A DNA stretch of 64,000 nucleotides from Rufibacter tibetensis (GCF_001310085.1 NZ_CP012643.1:3021501-3085500), one strand, 5' to 3'. Positions 1 to 8,743 are shown, numbered from the stretch's first letter. Made by a program: numbers and translations. The notes: a model not told the origin generated them from the letters alone.

Positions 1-18
1 TGCAGGTATATATTATAA

Positions 19-246
19 TCAGTATCTATTTCCAGCGCAGACTGTCAACCAAGATAACTTCTTTTTACGAATTGCCAAGTTGACTGACACAGCACTTAGC
101 TGATAAATCTGGAGACCTTCCTGGCTGACAACAAACCCAGTTGTAAAAGACGAGTTACTCTTAACCTCCCTAGATACCCTTCTTGTCTTACTCAAAATAT
201 TGCAAACTCCTGCAGCAGGGAACTCTTCTTGCACAGGTTTTTCCAT
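19..246 (-). CDS. Candidate small ORF, unknown (75 aa), divergent from the BlaI-like gene
   Basis: An ATG-initiated reading frame of 75 residues lies head to head with the BlaI-like gene, 92 bp away, so the operator cluster at 272-305 could in principle serve both. The protein has no signal peptide, no membrane segment and no motif that I recognise. There is no obvious ribosome binding site. It may be a real small target of the repressor or chance. The other 110 bases at the left edge show nothing further. Confidence 0.2.
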   Translation of the reverse strand: MEKPVQEEFPAAGVCNILSKTRRVSREVKSNSSFTTGFVVSQEGLQIYQLSAVSVNLAIRKKKLSWLTVCAGNRY

Positions 247-271
247 GTATTAGAAACTTGATTTTAAATTA

Positions 272-305
272 ACTAAACTTTTAGTTTGTAAACTAAGTAT
301 TTAGT
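272..305. promoter_or_regulatory. Cluster of three overlapping palindromic operators
   Basis: Three dyads overlap: 272-285 (arms ACTAAA/TTTAGT), 281-296 (arms TTAGTTT/AAACTAA, centre GT) and 292-305 (arms ACTAA/TTAGT). ACTAA and TTAGT half-sites recur at an exact 20 bp interval, and another TTTAGT follows at 312-317. Winged-helix BlaI/MecI/CopY repressors bind such dyads as dimers, and the gene directly downstream encodes one, so autoregulation is the simple reading. The sites are seen; the binding is inferred. Confidence 0.6.
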
Positions 306-315
306 TGTATGTTTA
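285..315 (+). promoter_or_regulatory. Candidate Bacteroidota-type promoter of the BlaI/M56 operon
   Basis: TTTG at 285-288 and TATGTTTA at 308-315 are separated by 19 bases, which fits the Bacteroidota primary sigma pattern (-33 TTTG, -7 TAnnTTTG) with one mismatch. Both elements lie inside or next to the operator dyads, as expected for a repressible promoter. Confidence 0.4.
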
Positions 316-338
316 GTGAGTCATTCAAGTAAATCACC

Positions 339-716
339 ATGAAAGAGTTAACCAAAGCAGAAGAACAGGTCATGCAAATCCTCTGGAACCTGCAGCAGGG
401 TTTCGTGAAAGACATTCTGGACCAGTTGCCAGAGCCTAAACCCGCCTACAACACTGTTTCCACCATCGTCAGGATTCTGGAAAAGAAAGGGTTTGTGGGG
501 TACAAGGCTTATGGCAAAACACACGAGTATTATCCTCTCATTGCCCGTGACGATTACCGCCACTTTTACCTGAAAAACTTTGTAAGCGGCTACTTTGGCG
601 GCTCTTTCAAGCGATTGGTGTCCTTTTTTGCGAAGGAAGAGAACATGGATCTGCAGGAGTTAGAGGAAATGCTCAAACACGTGAAAGAAGACCTTAACAA
701 AGAAGAAAATGAATGA
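339..716 (+). CDS. BlaI/MecI/CopY-family transcriptional repressor
   Basis: A 125-residue winged-helix repressor, the usual length for this family. The N-terminal half carries the helix-turn-helix, with the recognition-helix motif PAYNTVSTIVRILEKKG at about residues 34-50; the C-terminal half is the dimerisation and cleavage region. In the Bla/Mec systems the partner M56 sensor protease inactivates the repressor, and the next gene is an M56 protein whose start codon overlaps this gene by 8 bp (ATGAATGA), so the two are translationally coupled. Multiple palindromes upstream make autorepression likely. No beta-lactamase gene is visible nearby, so the regulated process is more likely envelope stress or another response than antibiotic resistance. 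The inducing signal is unknown. Confidence 0.9.
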   Translation: MKELTKAEEQVMQILWNLQQGFVKDILDQLPEPKPAYNTVSTIVRILEKKGFVGYKAYGKTHEYYPLIARDDYRHFYLKNFVSGYFGGSFKRLVSFFAKEENMDLQELEEMLKHVKEDLNKEENE

Positions 717-2883
717 GACCCTGCTACAATACCTGCTGGAATCGGCCGTGGGCCTAACCCTGCTCTTCCTCTTTTATGCCCTTGTTTTGAGAAAAGAGAC
801 TTGTTTCCAGTTTAACAGGTTCTACCTCATGGCCGCTCTTTTCCTTTCATTGGTAGTGCCGCTCTCCCAACTTCCAGGCATTGCTCTTTGGCCTGAACCG
901 GTAGAACAGGAAATAGTCCTGGAGGCAGCCTTTGAGCCTGTCTCTTTAGTGGCAAGTCAGGATGTAGCAACTTCTCAGGAAACTTTCAACTACTGGAGCC
1001 TGCTGTATGCGGTGTATGGAGTAGGCGTACTGTTTTTCGCCATCAGGTTTCTGGTGCAGTTTGTACGCCTCAGGCAGTTTGCCAATCAGGAAGGGACTTC
1101 CTTTTTTCTGCCTAACCGGGCGCCCGTGATTCTGACCCACGGTCAGTTTCCTACCTTTTCTTTCTGGCGTTGGGTTTTCTTTGACAACAGCCAGCCGCTT
1201 ACCCCAGAAGAGACAGAACGGATTTTGCAGCATGAGCAGGTGCACATAGACCAGCGGCATACGCTGGACGTGTTGCTGGTGTCATTGGCTGGAATTGTCT
1301 TCTGGTTTAACCCATTGCTACTGCTCTTCAAAAAAGCTCTGGAGCAAACCCATGAGTTCATCGCCGATGCCCATGTAGCCAGAACCTCAAGCCCCAGCGC
1401 TTATTCCTCTTTGCTGGTAAAGCAGGTGTTCAAAAATGCAGATTTCCATTTAGGCAGTTACTTCTTCCTCAATAAATCACTCACCTTAACCAGAATCAAG
1501 ATGATGAAAAAACTACATCAGTCCCCCAAACGCAGCAGAATGCTGCTGGTAATTCCTGCTTTGGCCTTGTTCCTGACCGCCGTTGCCGCCATGCGCCCCG
1601 TTTCTAAGGAAGAAGCAAGCATAAACTCGATTGGAAAAGCCCAGGAAGGAGCCGCCCAGTTTCCGGGAGGAAGAGAAGCTTTGAACGCGTATGTGAAAAA
1701 CCGTTTGGTGTTGCCAGAGGTGGCGTTCCAGAAAAGGAAAAGCGAGCAGGACTTCGTGAAAGTGACGGGTACCATTGAGGTGGAGGTACAGGAAGACGGC
1801 ACCGCCGTATACCGCAGAACCGTTGACCTGGACGTGCGCCCCAACCACTCAGAGGTAGTTACCGCCGTCACCAAACAGTTCGCCGTGCTGGTAAGCCAGA
1901 TGCCCCGGTGGACTCCAGCCCAGAAAAACGGAAAACCCCTCTCTTCCAAAGAGACCATTTCCATTTCCAGCGTGAGCGGCAACTTCTTAACGTATGCCTC
2001 TTACCTGGATAGTCGCCAACAGAAAACCTCCGTTTCTTCCAAGGCAAATGGCATAAAAGGGTCAAACACTAATGAGGAAGTAATCGTGACGGGTAAGCCT
2101 CTGCCTGGTCAACTGCCGCAGGAACAAAAAGCTTCTTCTACTCATAAAGAAGTTACAGTGGTAGGCAGACCAACCTCTACGGAACTCAAGCAAGAGGAAC
2201 CTGTAGACACCAAGGTGTTTATAGCCGTTGAGCAAATGCCGGAGTTTCCTGGTGGGCAAGCTGCCATGTTCAAATACCTGACTGACAACATTGTTTACCC
2301 GGAAGACGCCAAACAAGCGAAGATATCGGGCGTTATGGTAGCGTCTTTTATTGTCAATGCGCAAGGAAAAGTCACCAAAGTGGAGGTGGTAAAAAAGCTG
2401 CATTCCTCTTTAGATCAGGCCTTTGTGAAAGCATTGCAAAACATGCCGCTTTGGACCCCGGGTACCCAAAACGGGAAGGCAGTTTCTGTTAAATATACTG
2501 TTCCGTTCCGGGTGGTGGGAGAGACAACTCCTACTACTGCCAAGGAGCAGGCCCAAGTCAAAGACGACAGGGTGTTCATAGCCGTTCAGCAGATGCCTGA
2601 GTTTCCGGGCGGGCAGAAGGCGCTGTTTAAGTACTTATCAGATGTCATTGATTTTCCGGAAGAAGCCCGGCAAGCCAAAGCCGAAGGCACGGCAGTGGCA
2701 ACGTTTGTAGTCACCGCAGAGGGGAAGATCACGAAGGTGGAAGTAATAAGAAAAGTGCATCCTGCTTTAGACCAGGCTTTCCAAAAAGCCCTCCAAAACA
2801 TGCCAGATTGGGCACCCGGCACTCAAAACGGTAAACCCGTAAACGTGAAGTATACGGTGCCTTTTAGAGTAGTTCTTCCCTAG
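709..2883 (+). CDS. M56-family (BlaR1-like) membrane metallopeptidase with three TonB-C-like modules
   Basis: A 724-residue integral membrane sensor protease. The N-terminal ~300 residues hold several hydrophobic segments (about 10-28, 38-55, 95-115, 190-210 and 280-297) and the zinc motif HEQVH at 175-179, typical of M56 proteases facing the cytosol. After the last membrane helix come three periplasmic repeats of the TonB C-terminal type, at about 312-418, 503-603 and 622-724. The second and third each begin with a VFIAV..MPEFPGGQ motif and end in KYTVPFRV. The last two are close duplicates; the first is more diverged. BlaI/M56 pairs with a TonB-C tail are common in Bacteroidota, and the tail may bind an outer membrane partner or act as the sensor. 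A terminator follows at 2911. Confidence 0.88.
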   Translation: MNETLLQYLLESAVGLTLLFLFYALVLRKETCFQFNRFYLMAALFLSLVVPLSQLPGIALWPEPVEQEIVLEAAFEPVSLVASQDVATSQETFNYWSLLYAVYGVGVLFFAIRFLVQFVRLRQFANQEGTSFFLPNRAPVILTHGQFPTFSFWRWVFFDNSQPLTPEETERILQHEQVHIDQRHTLDVLLVSLAGIVFWFNPLLLLFKKALEQTHEFIADAHVARTSSPSAYSSLLVKQVFKNADFHLGSYFFLNKSLTLTRIKMMKKLHQSPKRSRMLLVIPALALFLTAVAAMRPVSKEEASINSIGKAQEGAAQFPGGREALNAYVKNRLVLPEVAFQKRKSEQDFVKVTGTIEVEVQEDGTAVYRRTVDLDVRPNHSEVVTAVTKQFAVLVSQMPRWTPAQKNGKPLSSKETISISSVSGNFLTYASYLDSRQQKTSVSSKANGIKGSNTNEEVIVTGKPLPGQLPQEQKASSTHKEVTVVGRPTSTELKQEEPVDTKVFIAVEQMPEFPGGQAAMFKYLTDNIVYPEDAKQAKISGVMVASFIVNAQGKVTKVEVVKKLHSSLDQAFVKALQNMPLWTPGTQNGKAVSVKYTVPFRVVGETTPTTAKEQAQVKDDRVFIAVQQMPEFPGGQKALFKYLSDVIDFPEEARQAKAEGTAVATFVVTAEGKITKVEVIRKVHPALDQAFQKALQNMPDWAPGTQNGKPVNVKYTVPFRVVLP

Positions 2884-2910
2884 TGAAGTATCTGTCCATA
2901 CAAACAAAGA

Positions 2911-2943
2911 AGAGAGCCCAGATTAGTTCCCGGGCTCTTTTTT
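2911..2943 (+). terminator. Intrinsic terminator of the BlaI/M56 operon
   Basis: A stem AGAGCCC (2913-2919) pairs with GGGCTCT (2932-2938), followed by an uninterrupted T run to 2943. It lies 28 bp after the M56 stop codon. Confidence 0.8.
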
Positions 2944-3137
2944 GTAAAACAGGTTTGAAACAAACTAGCCAATCGGGCAGCAGAACCAAGCCATGAAGTA
3001 GCTACTAATGATGCATAATTTCGTATTTAAAGCATACGTTCTTATAGCAATCCATCTGACTTAAAGCAGTAATCTGGTTGAGGCCAGGTTTGGTTAATGA
3101 GTAAGTACATCAAAGAAATTAAATCGTTACTCCTGAT

Positions 3138-3545
3138 ATGAACGCATTAAGATTTCTGCTACTTGCCTTGGTCATGACCTGTGTTTTTAAAGCACAGGCG
3201 CAAAATGCTCCCTCAGATCTAACCGATTTTCTAAAGCGATTCCAACTTTTTGAGAAGCATCACAACCCAAAGGTGCGCGACACCATGCCTATTCTTAAAC
3301 CTGATAAAGGAGAGACGGCGGCTATTCCCAACGCGATTAAAAAAAACCGGGGCTTTATGATAGACCCCGTCACCAGGCTGCAGCACTACCCACAGTTGGG
3401 GAAAGTCTATGACCCTGAGACGGGTTACAGCATTTCGTATGATCCCAAAGCCGAATATAAGATAGACGTGCAAGCCGGGAAGGTGTACAAAGGAGACATG
3501 GAAGTTAAACCTGAAAGGCGAGGAAGTTCGTCAGACAAGGGGTAG
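3138..3545 (+). CDS. Small secreted protein of unknown function
   Basis: A 135-residue protein that starts with a clear signal peptide (MNALRFLLLALVMTCVFKAQAQ, probable cut after AQA or AQAQ). The mature part is charged and proline-rich and has a C-terminal tail rich in Lys, Arg, Ser and Asp. The segment DPETGYSISYDPKAEYKID at about 95-113 looks like a short beta-rich repeat. No cysteines are apparent in the mature part and no sorting domain is seen. The gene stands alone, 19 bp from the convergent S8 protease gene. I do not recognise a family. Confidence 0.65.
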   Translation: MNALRFLLLALVMTCVFKAQAQNAPSDLTDFLKRFQLFEKHHNPKVRDTMPILKPDKGETAAIPNAIKKNRGFMIDPVTRLQHYPQLGKVYDPETGYSISYDPKAEYKIDVQAGKVYKGDMEVKPERRGSSSDKG

Positions 3546-3564
3546 GGCTTTAGGTATCTAAGAC

Positions 3565-5127
3565 CTATTGCCAGATCAATTCCATCACGGTGGTTCCTAC
3601 CTGCACAGTGGTATGGGTCTCGCCAAGAAGGCGTTTCACCACTACTTTCCTTGTGCGCGGAGAAAGCTTCTGCTGGGTGATTACCTGCGTTTCAGACTTT
3701 TTCCTGAACAACACAATTCCTCCGTTATCTGCAATGTCTTGTTCTGCCTTAGGTTTGAAAGTAAACTGATTCCCCTTCACCAGTTGCGGCGTACGGGCAG
3801 GAGCTATGACCCCTTTAGCCAGTTCTAGAGCCTTACCTGCATTAGGCACACCGTAACCCACGAAGTTATTCCCGAAAGGGTAAAGGTGGCTGCTTTTCTT
3901 GATGATGTCGGTGAGTTGCCGGGGCGTAAGGGCAGGATTCTCCTGTAAAAGACAGGCGACTAAACCTGTAATAATGGGTGCTGAAAAAGAGGTGCCCGAA
4001 GAGGCAAAGCAGGCCACATCTGGTTTCAAATAAGGTAAGAAGGCAGGCCCTATGCTGCTGTAGCCTTGTTTGGTCCAGGCAGAAAAGTCAGTGGCTCCAA
4101 CAGAAAGTACGCCCTGGGCATCGGCGGGCGTGTTGATGATCTGCCACTTTTTGGTGCCGCCGTCGTTTCCGGCTGCTATCACCAGCATCATACCTTTTTG
4201 TTCCACTGCCATCTGCACGGCCCGGGCAATGTAACTGGTGCCGTCCATTTGCTCAGGACGGTAGTTCTCGGCGGGGTTGTCAAAACCGGTGCCGTACCCT
4301 AATGACGAATTCACCAACCGGACTCCCAGGCTATCCATCCATTCCAGTGCCCGCACAAAGTATTCTTCCTCTATCCGGGCTTCACGGCCCCCGTGGTCGG
4401 TGCGGGCCAGGTAATAGTCTGCTTCCCGGGCAAAGCCACTTTGTGTCTGCTGCTTAGGGTCAGCACCACCCAGGCAAAGGAGCACCTCTGTACCATGCGC
4501 ATCCATCAAACTTTCGCGTTTGTCAAAAACCTGGCTGTGGGCAGGGGTCACAAAGTCGCGGTAGGCGATTATTCGCTTATTTTCGAAAAGGGGCTGTAAA
4601 CCGGCCTTCTGGGGCGCTTCATAAAAGCCAGCATCAATCACGCCCACTTTCACGCCCCGTCCGGTGAGGCCTGCTGCCAGTAAAGCCTCTGGTTTCAGCT
4701 GGCTCAAGGCTTTACCCAGGAACCTGGGATTGAAGGGCGTGGCCGTTTGGGAAGGGACAAAGTAGCCCGTGATAGGTTGTAGATGCTGCACAAAAGAAGC
4801 CTCCTCCAGCCGGATGGCTTGACTTGGGGTGGCCGTCACTACTGCTGCGTTAAGCCATTTAGAAACGGAGGACACGGTGAAGCCCCAGTTTACAAGGCTG
4901 TCAAGGTAAGGCTGGTGTACGGGGGCATCTGAAAGCTGGGAGAGGGGCAGGTGCTGTAGGCAGCGTTTCTGCAAAGTGGCTTCGGTTACCAGAGGGCCTT
5001 TACCGGGATTAGGTTTGTCTTTGAAGATAACCCAATAGCGGGCCTGGGCCTGCGCGTCAGGAGAAGAGAAGCCGGTTATAAAGAAGGCACAGAAAAAAAA
5101 TAAGAAAGTACAAACCCTCACATTCAA
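3565..5127 (-). CDS. Secreted S8-family subtilisin-like serine protease
   Basis: A 520-residue subtilase. A signal peptide (about 1-27) is followed by an I9-like propeptide region (about 30-120) and the peptidase domain (about 155-420). The catalytic triad is visible as Asp165 in VGVIDAGF, His211 in DAHGTEV and Ser380 in GTSFSAP, with the oxyanion Asn321 in AAGND. The C-terminal ~90 residues form a short region that may be an incomplete carrier or PPC-like module; there is no recognisable type IX sorting domain. The family degrades proteins outside the cytoplasm. It is transcribed alone, convergent with the small secreted protein and divergent from the aminopeptidase gene. Confidence 0.92.
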   Translation of the reverse strand: MNVRVCTFLFFFCAFFITGFSSPDAQAQARYWVIFKDKPNPGKGPLVTEATLQKRCLQHLPLSQLSDAPVHQPYLDSLVNWGFTVSSVSKWLNAAVVTATPSQAIRLEEASFVQHLQPITGYFVPSQTATPFNPRFLGKALSQLKPEALLAAGLTGRGVKVGVIDAGFYEAPQKAGLQPLFENKRIIAYRDFVTPAHSQVFDKRESLMDAHGTEVLLCLGGADPKQQTQSGFAREADYYLARTDHGGREARIEEEYFVRALEWMDSLGVRLVNSSLGYGTGFDNPAENYRPEQMDGTSYIARAVQMAVEQKGMMLVIAAGNDGGTKKWQIINTPADAQGVLSVGATDFSAWTKQGYSSIGPAFLPYLKPDVACFASSGTSFSAPIITGLVACLLQENPALTPRQLTDIIKKSSHLYPFGNNFVGYGVPNAGKALELAKGVIAPARTPQLVKGNQFTFKPKAEQDIADNGGIVLFRKKSETQVITQQKLSPRTRKVVVKRLLGETHTTVQVGTTVMELIWQ

Positions 5128-5280
5128 AAGATTAATTGACGGCTGTTTGCCTGCAAATTACCATAGAAAGTCATACATTTAAGCTTCAGAAAACCATCGT
5201 TTTCAGGCTCCTTGCCCAAAAGCAGGCCAGAAACGTCCATAGCCAGTAGCACACCCCTAACTACTATCAAACGTACCGCC

Positions 5281-6570
5281 ATGAAATACGAGTCTATCGG
5301 GAAAGACCTTTACCTTCACAACAGAAAGAAATTCACGCCTTACCTTAAACCGCAGTCATTGGCCATCTTTCATTCCAATGACGTCATGCCCACCAATGCC
5401 GACGGTACCATGCCGTTCCGGCAGAACAGCGACCTGTTGTGGCTGAGCGGCATTGACCAGGAAGAAAGCGTGTTAATCCTTTTCCCCGATGCCCGTGAGG
5501 AACGCCTGAAAGAAATCCTGTTCGTACGCGAGACAAATGACCACATTCTCACCTGGGAAGGGTACAAACTTACAAAAGAACAGGCCCGTGAGGTGTCTGG
5601 CATTGAGACTATTTTCTGGACCCACGAGTTTGACAGCATCCTTAATTCTTTGATGCCTTACGTGGAGAACGTCTACCTTAACTCAAACGAGCACCTGCGG
5701 GCCGTGGTAGAGGTTGAAACCCGTGATGCCCGTTTCATCAAGAAGATAAAAGAGAAATACCCGCTGCACAACTACTGCCGCAGCACCCAGCACCTGCACT
5801 ACCTGCGCTCCATCAAGCACCCGCGCGAGATTGAGCTCATGCGCACCGCCTGCAACATCACAGAGAAAGCTTTCCGCCGCCTGCTCAAGTTTGTGAATCC
5901 CGGCGTGATGGAGTACGAGATTGAAGCCGAGATCAGCCATGAGTTCCTGCGCAACCGCTCCCGCGGCCCGGCTTACAGTTCCATTATCGCCTCGGGCGCC
6001 AATGCCTGCATTCTGCATTACGTAGACAATTTCAGGGAGTGCAAAGACGGCGATGTGCTCCTCATGGACTTCGGGGCCGAGTACGCCAACTATGCCGCTG
6101 ACCTTTCGCGCTCTATTCCGGTGAACGGCAAGTTTACCTCGCGCCAGGCCGATGTCTACAACTCAGTGTTGCACGTGATGAAAACTGCCCGGCAGATGCT
6201 GGTACCCGGCAACACGCTGGACCAGTACCACAAGTTTGTAGGCAAGGTGATGGAGAACGAACTCATCAAGCTGAACCTGCTTTCTGAGGAAGAGGTCAAC
6301 AACCAGAACCCCGCGCAACCGCTGTACAAGAAATACTTCCCACACGGCACCTCCCATTTCCTGGGCTTAGACGTGCATGACGTGGGCGACAAATACCGTC
6401 CGTTTGAGGAAGGCATGGTCTTCACCTGCGAGCCCGGCATTTACATCAAAGAAGAGGGCTTGGGCATCAGGCTGGAGAATGACATTCTCATCACCCACAA
6501 TGGCCCGGTAGATTTAATGGCGAATATTCCGCTGGAACTGGAAGACATTGAGCGCGAAATGCGCGGATAA
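5281..6570 (+). CDS. pepP: Aminopeptidase P (Xaa-Pro aminopeptidase, M24B)
   Basis: Metallo-aminopeptidase that removes the N-terminal residue before proline. I place the start at the ATG at 5281 (MKYESIGKDLYL), giving 429 residues, the normal length; the frame stays open upstream only to a TTG at 5212. An aminopeptidase P N-terminal domain (about 1-150) precedes the pita-bread domain, whose metal ligands are visible in LLMDFGAEYANYAADLSRS, the PHGTSHFLGLDVHD segment, FTCEPGIY and GIRLENDILI. The gene precedes a tolC-like gene on the same strand, but a perfect 18-bp hairpin lies between them. Cytoplasmic peptide turnover is the likely role. Confidence 0.93.
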   Translation: MKYESIGKDLYLHNRKKFTPYLKPQSLAIFHSNDVMPTNADGTMPFRQNSDLLWLSGIDQEESVLILFPDAREERLKEILFVRETNDHILTWEGYKLTKEQAREVSGIETIFWTHEFDSILNSLMPYVENVYLNSNEHLRAVVEVETRDARFIKKIKEKYPLHNYCRSTQHLHYLRSIKHPREIELMRTACNITEKAFRRLLKFVNPGVMEYEIEAEISHEFLRNRSRGPAYSSIIASGANACILHYVDNFRECKDGDVLLMDFGAEYANYAADLSRSIPVNGKFTSRQADVYNSVLHVMKTARQMLVPGNTLDQYHKFVGKVMENELIKLNLLSEEEVNNQNPAQPLYKKYFPHGTSHFLGLDVHDVGDKYRPFEEGMVFTCEPGIYIKEEGLGIRLENDILITHNGPVDLMANIPLELEDIEREMRG

Positions 6571-6592
6571 ACCATGTAGATTTTTAGTAGCG

Positions 6593-6631
6593 CTGTTCTG
6601 GGGCTGTTTTTGTAAAACAGCCCCAGAACAG
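6593..6631. repeat. Class C palindrome: perfect 18-bp hairpin
   Basis: Arms 6593-6610 and 6614-6631 are perfect reverse complements (CTGTTCTGGGGCTGTTTT on the left) with a TGT loop. No T run follows, so it is not a standard terminator. It belongs to the dispersed palindrome family described in the findings. Confidence 0.85.
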
Positions 6632-6674
6632 TATTGCATACCAGGCCGGATGGCCCATTAGCAGATTATTTAGA

Positions 6675-8225
6675 GTGAACGTGAGTAAAAGAGTACGAGT
6701 AGCTGCCACCAAAAATGCCCTTGCCTGTATCTGGACCTTAGGTGGCTTTTTCATGACATTCAACGCAGTAGCACAGGAGACAGCCGCCCCCCTTCCCGTG
6801 GAAGAGGAAGATCCCAACACCCGTAGGTTGAATTTGCCTGAAGTGATTAAGATGGCCAAAGAGCAGTCGCCCAGCTATCAGCAGGCGCTTACGCAATTGG
6901 AAAACCGTACCTGGCAGTTCCAAACCTACAAAAGCAATTACCTGCCCCAATTGGCTTTGTATGGCACTTTGCCTTCTTACACCAAAGATTATGAACGGCT
7001 CACAGACCCTGAGGGGCGGGTAAACTTTGTTCCGGTTCAATCTGCAACTTCTTCGGCGCATTTAGAACTTAAGCAGAACATTGGTCTAACCGGGGGTACT
7101 ATTGCCATTGATTCCAAGCTGAACCGGATTGATAACTTCCATGAAGTGCGGGGGCATAGCTTTGTATATGCCTCCAACCCAGTGGTAGTAACGCTGCGTC
7201 AGCCTCTTTTTAACCACAATGGGTTGAAGTGGGACCGCAAAACAGAGCCCCTGCGGTACGAGGAAGCCAAACGTAACTTCTGGGAGGAAATGGAGCGCAT
7301 CTCGGTGCGGGCTACGGATCTGTTTTTCTCCCAATTACATAGCCAGATCAGCTATGACATTGCCCAGAAGAACGTGGCGAACAATGATACGCTTTTCAAG
7401 ATTGCGCAGGCGCGGTTCTACAACGCCAAAATAAGTGTAAACGAATTGCTGCAACTGGAACTCAGTCTGCTCAACTCTAAACAAAGCCTGGAGCAGGCCA
7501 GGATGGACATTGAAACCAGCACCTTGCGCTTGAAAACGTACTTGGGTTTCACGGAGACCTACCCCATCCGGTTGCTACCGCCTGACTATATACCTCAATT
7601 TGAGGTAAATGAAGAGGTTGCGCTAAAGCAGGCCCGGGAAAACCGTTCCCGCATGATCGGGATCAAACGTGAGCAGATAGATGCTGAGCGCAACCTGGAC
7701 TGGGCCGAGTCAAGTGCCGGCGTCAATGCAGATCTTTTTCTGCAGTACGGCTTAACGCAGCGGGCGGGTTCTCTGGGACCGGTGTACCAGGACCCTACAG
7801 ATCAGCAACGGGTCAACCTGGGGCTTAGCGTTCCTTTAATGGACTGGGGCCGCAACAAGTCTAAGATAGGTACCGCTAAAGCCAACCTGAAGCTGGTGAA
7901 AGCCAACTTAGAGCAGCAGCGCGTAAGTTTTGAGCAAGATGTCTTCTTACAGGTGAAACGCTTTAAGATGCTGCGTGAGCAGATGAAGTTGGCGAAACAA
8001 GCGAATGGGTTGGCCGAGCGCCGTTTCCTGGGAGCCAGAGACCGTTACTTAGGAGGAAAGATAAATCTCCTAGAGTTAAACCAGGCCGCCACAGAGCGTG
8101 ATTCGGCCCGCCGCAGCTACGTAAGTTCCCTGCGAAATTTCTGGGATGCTTATTATAACCTAAGATTGCAAACGCTTTATGATTTTGAAACAAATCAGCC
8201 GTTAACCATGCCTTTGCCATTTTAA
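6675..8225 (+). CDS. TolC-family outer membrane efflux protein
   Basis: A 516-residue outer membrane channel subunit of the OEP/TolC type, the exit duct for efflux pumps and type I secretion. The start is a GTG at 6675 (another GTG at 6681 is possible); either keeps the N-terminal signal peptide that ends in FNAVAQ near residue 34. Two internal repeats of long amphipathic helices are seen, one around 56-290 with LNLPEVIKMAKEQSPSYQQA and one around 310-500 with the typical AKANLKLVKANLEQQRVSFEQ and NLLELNQA segments. No inner membrane pump or adaptor gene is adjacent, so its partner is elsewhere. A strong bidirectional terminator follows at 8276. Confidence 0.9.
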   Translation: MNVSKRVRVAATKNALACIWTLGGFFMTFNAVAQETAAPLPVEEEDPNTRRLNLPEVIKMAKEQSPSYQQALTQLENRTWQFQTYKSNYLPQLALYGTLPSYTKDYERLTDPEGRVNFVPVQSATSSAHLELKQNIGLTGGTIAIDSKLNRIDNFHEVRGHSFVYASNPVVVTLRQPLFNHNGLKWDRKTEPLRYEEAKRNFWEEMERISVRATDLFFSQLHSQISYDIAQKNVANNDTLFKIAQARFYNAKISVNELLQLELSLLNSKQSLEQARMDIETSTLRLKTYLGFTETYPIRLLPPDYIPQFEVNEEVALKQARENRSRMIGIKREQIDAERNLDWAESSAGVNADLFLQYGLTQRAGSLGPVYQDPTDQQRVNLGLSVPLMDWGRNKSKIGTAKANLKLVKANLEQQRVSFEQDVFLQVKRFKMLREQMKLAKQANGLAERRFLGARDRYLGGKINLLELNQAATERDSARRSYVSSLRNFWDAYYNLRLQTLYDFETNQPLTMPLPF

Positions 8226-8275
8226 GTGAAAACAAAAGTCGTTTTTACCAGGGTTTTTGGAAAATAGGCCAAAAA

Positions 8276-8316
8276 ACAGAAGAGCCCGCTGGTACTACCA
8301 GCGGGCTCTTCTGTTT
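8276..8316. terminator. Bidirectional terminator between tolC-like and STAS-like genes
   Basis: A 19-bp perfect stem (8276-8294 with 8296-8314) containing AGAGCCCGCTGG, preceded by an A run and followed by TTT. It lies between convergent genes and can serve both. Confidence 0.85.
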
Positions 8317-8329
8317 AAAAGTTTGATTC

Positions 8330-8743
8330 TTATTTAACGGTGCTGTAGGCAGCAAGCCATTTTTTGGCAGTTTCTAAGTTGTCAAATGATTTCGCTTCAA
8401 AAGACTTTAATTGGTTGAGGAAAGTAGACGCCGAAGATTCTCCAAAGCTCTCAGGGTTGGCCAGCATTGCGAAGCGTTTCAGCCCGGCCTTGGCAGCGCT
8501 GGGCGCCCACTCATTAATAACCCAGTCCATAGAGTGGTCCCAAGAGCCAATAATGAGACGGGTATCATTTAATACGCAATTGTAGCCGGCATCTGCCAGT
8601 GCCTGCGTGTAGGCTTTGGCCCCGGTTTTTACATTCTCTTCGGTTAAGTACCCCATCCAGTTTACATAAATCAACCTGTTTTGGGAATCTTCTTTGATAC
8701 TGAGGTAAACTCTTCCAAAAGGGTTAATAAGTTCTTTGGTCAT
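8330..8743 (-). CDS. STAS/SpoIIAA-like cytoplasmic protein of unknown function
   Basis: A 137-residue protein with no signal peptide or membrane segment. The strand-helix alternation (LIYVNWMGYLTEENVKTGAK, YNCVLNDTRLIIGSW, LKRFAMLANPESFG) resembles the SpoIIAA-like/STAS fold of small proteins common in Hymenobacteraceae. In those proteins an aromatic-rich strand pair surrounds a helix that would move with ligand or partner. No phosphorylatable serine of the classical anti-anti-sigma type can be assigned with confidence. It is monocistronic, with a terminator on each side. The role is unknown. Confidence 0.7.
   Translation of the reverse strand: MTKELINPFGRVYLSIKEDSQNRLIYVNWMGYLTEENVKTGAKAYTQALADAGYNCVLNDTRLIIGSWDHSMDWVINEWAPSAAKAGLKRFAMLANPESFGESSASTFLNQLKSFEAKSFDNLETAKKWLAAYSTVK

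Noticed and set aside
339-2883. Beta-lactam resistance locus
   Set aside because: Only the repressor and sensor are present; no beta-lactamase or PBP gene is adjacent, and BlaI/M56 pairs in Bacteroidota commonly regulate other things.
5212-5280. N-terminal extension of the aminopeptidase P frame
   Set aside because: The frame opens with TTG and its 23 residues have no family resemblance; the ATG at 5281 gives the normal PepP start.
8245-8275. Weak palindrome TTTTTGG ... CCAAAAA after the tolC-like gene
   Set aside because: Too degraded to assign to class C; the adjacent strong terminator explains the local structure.
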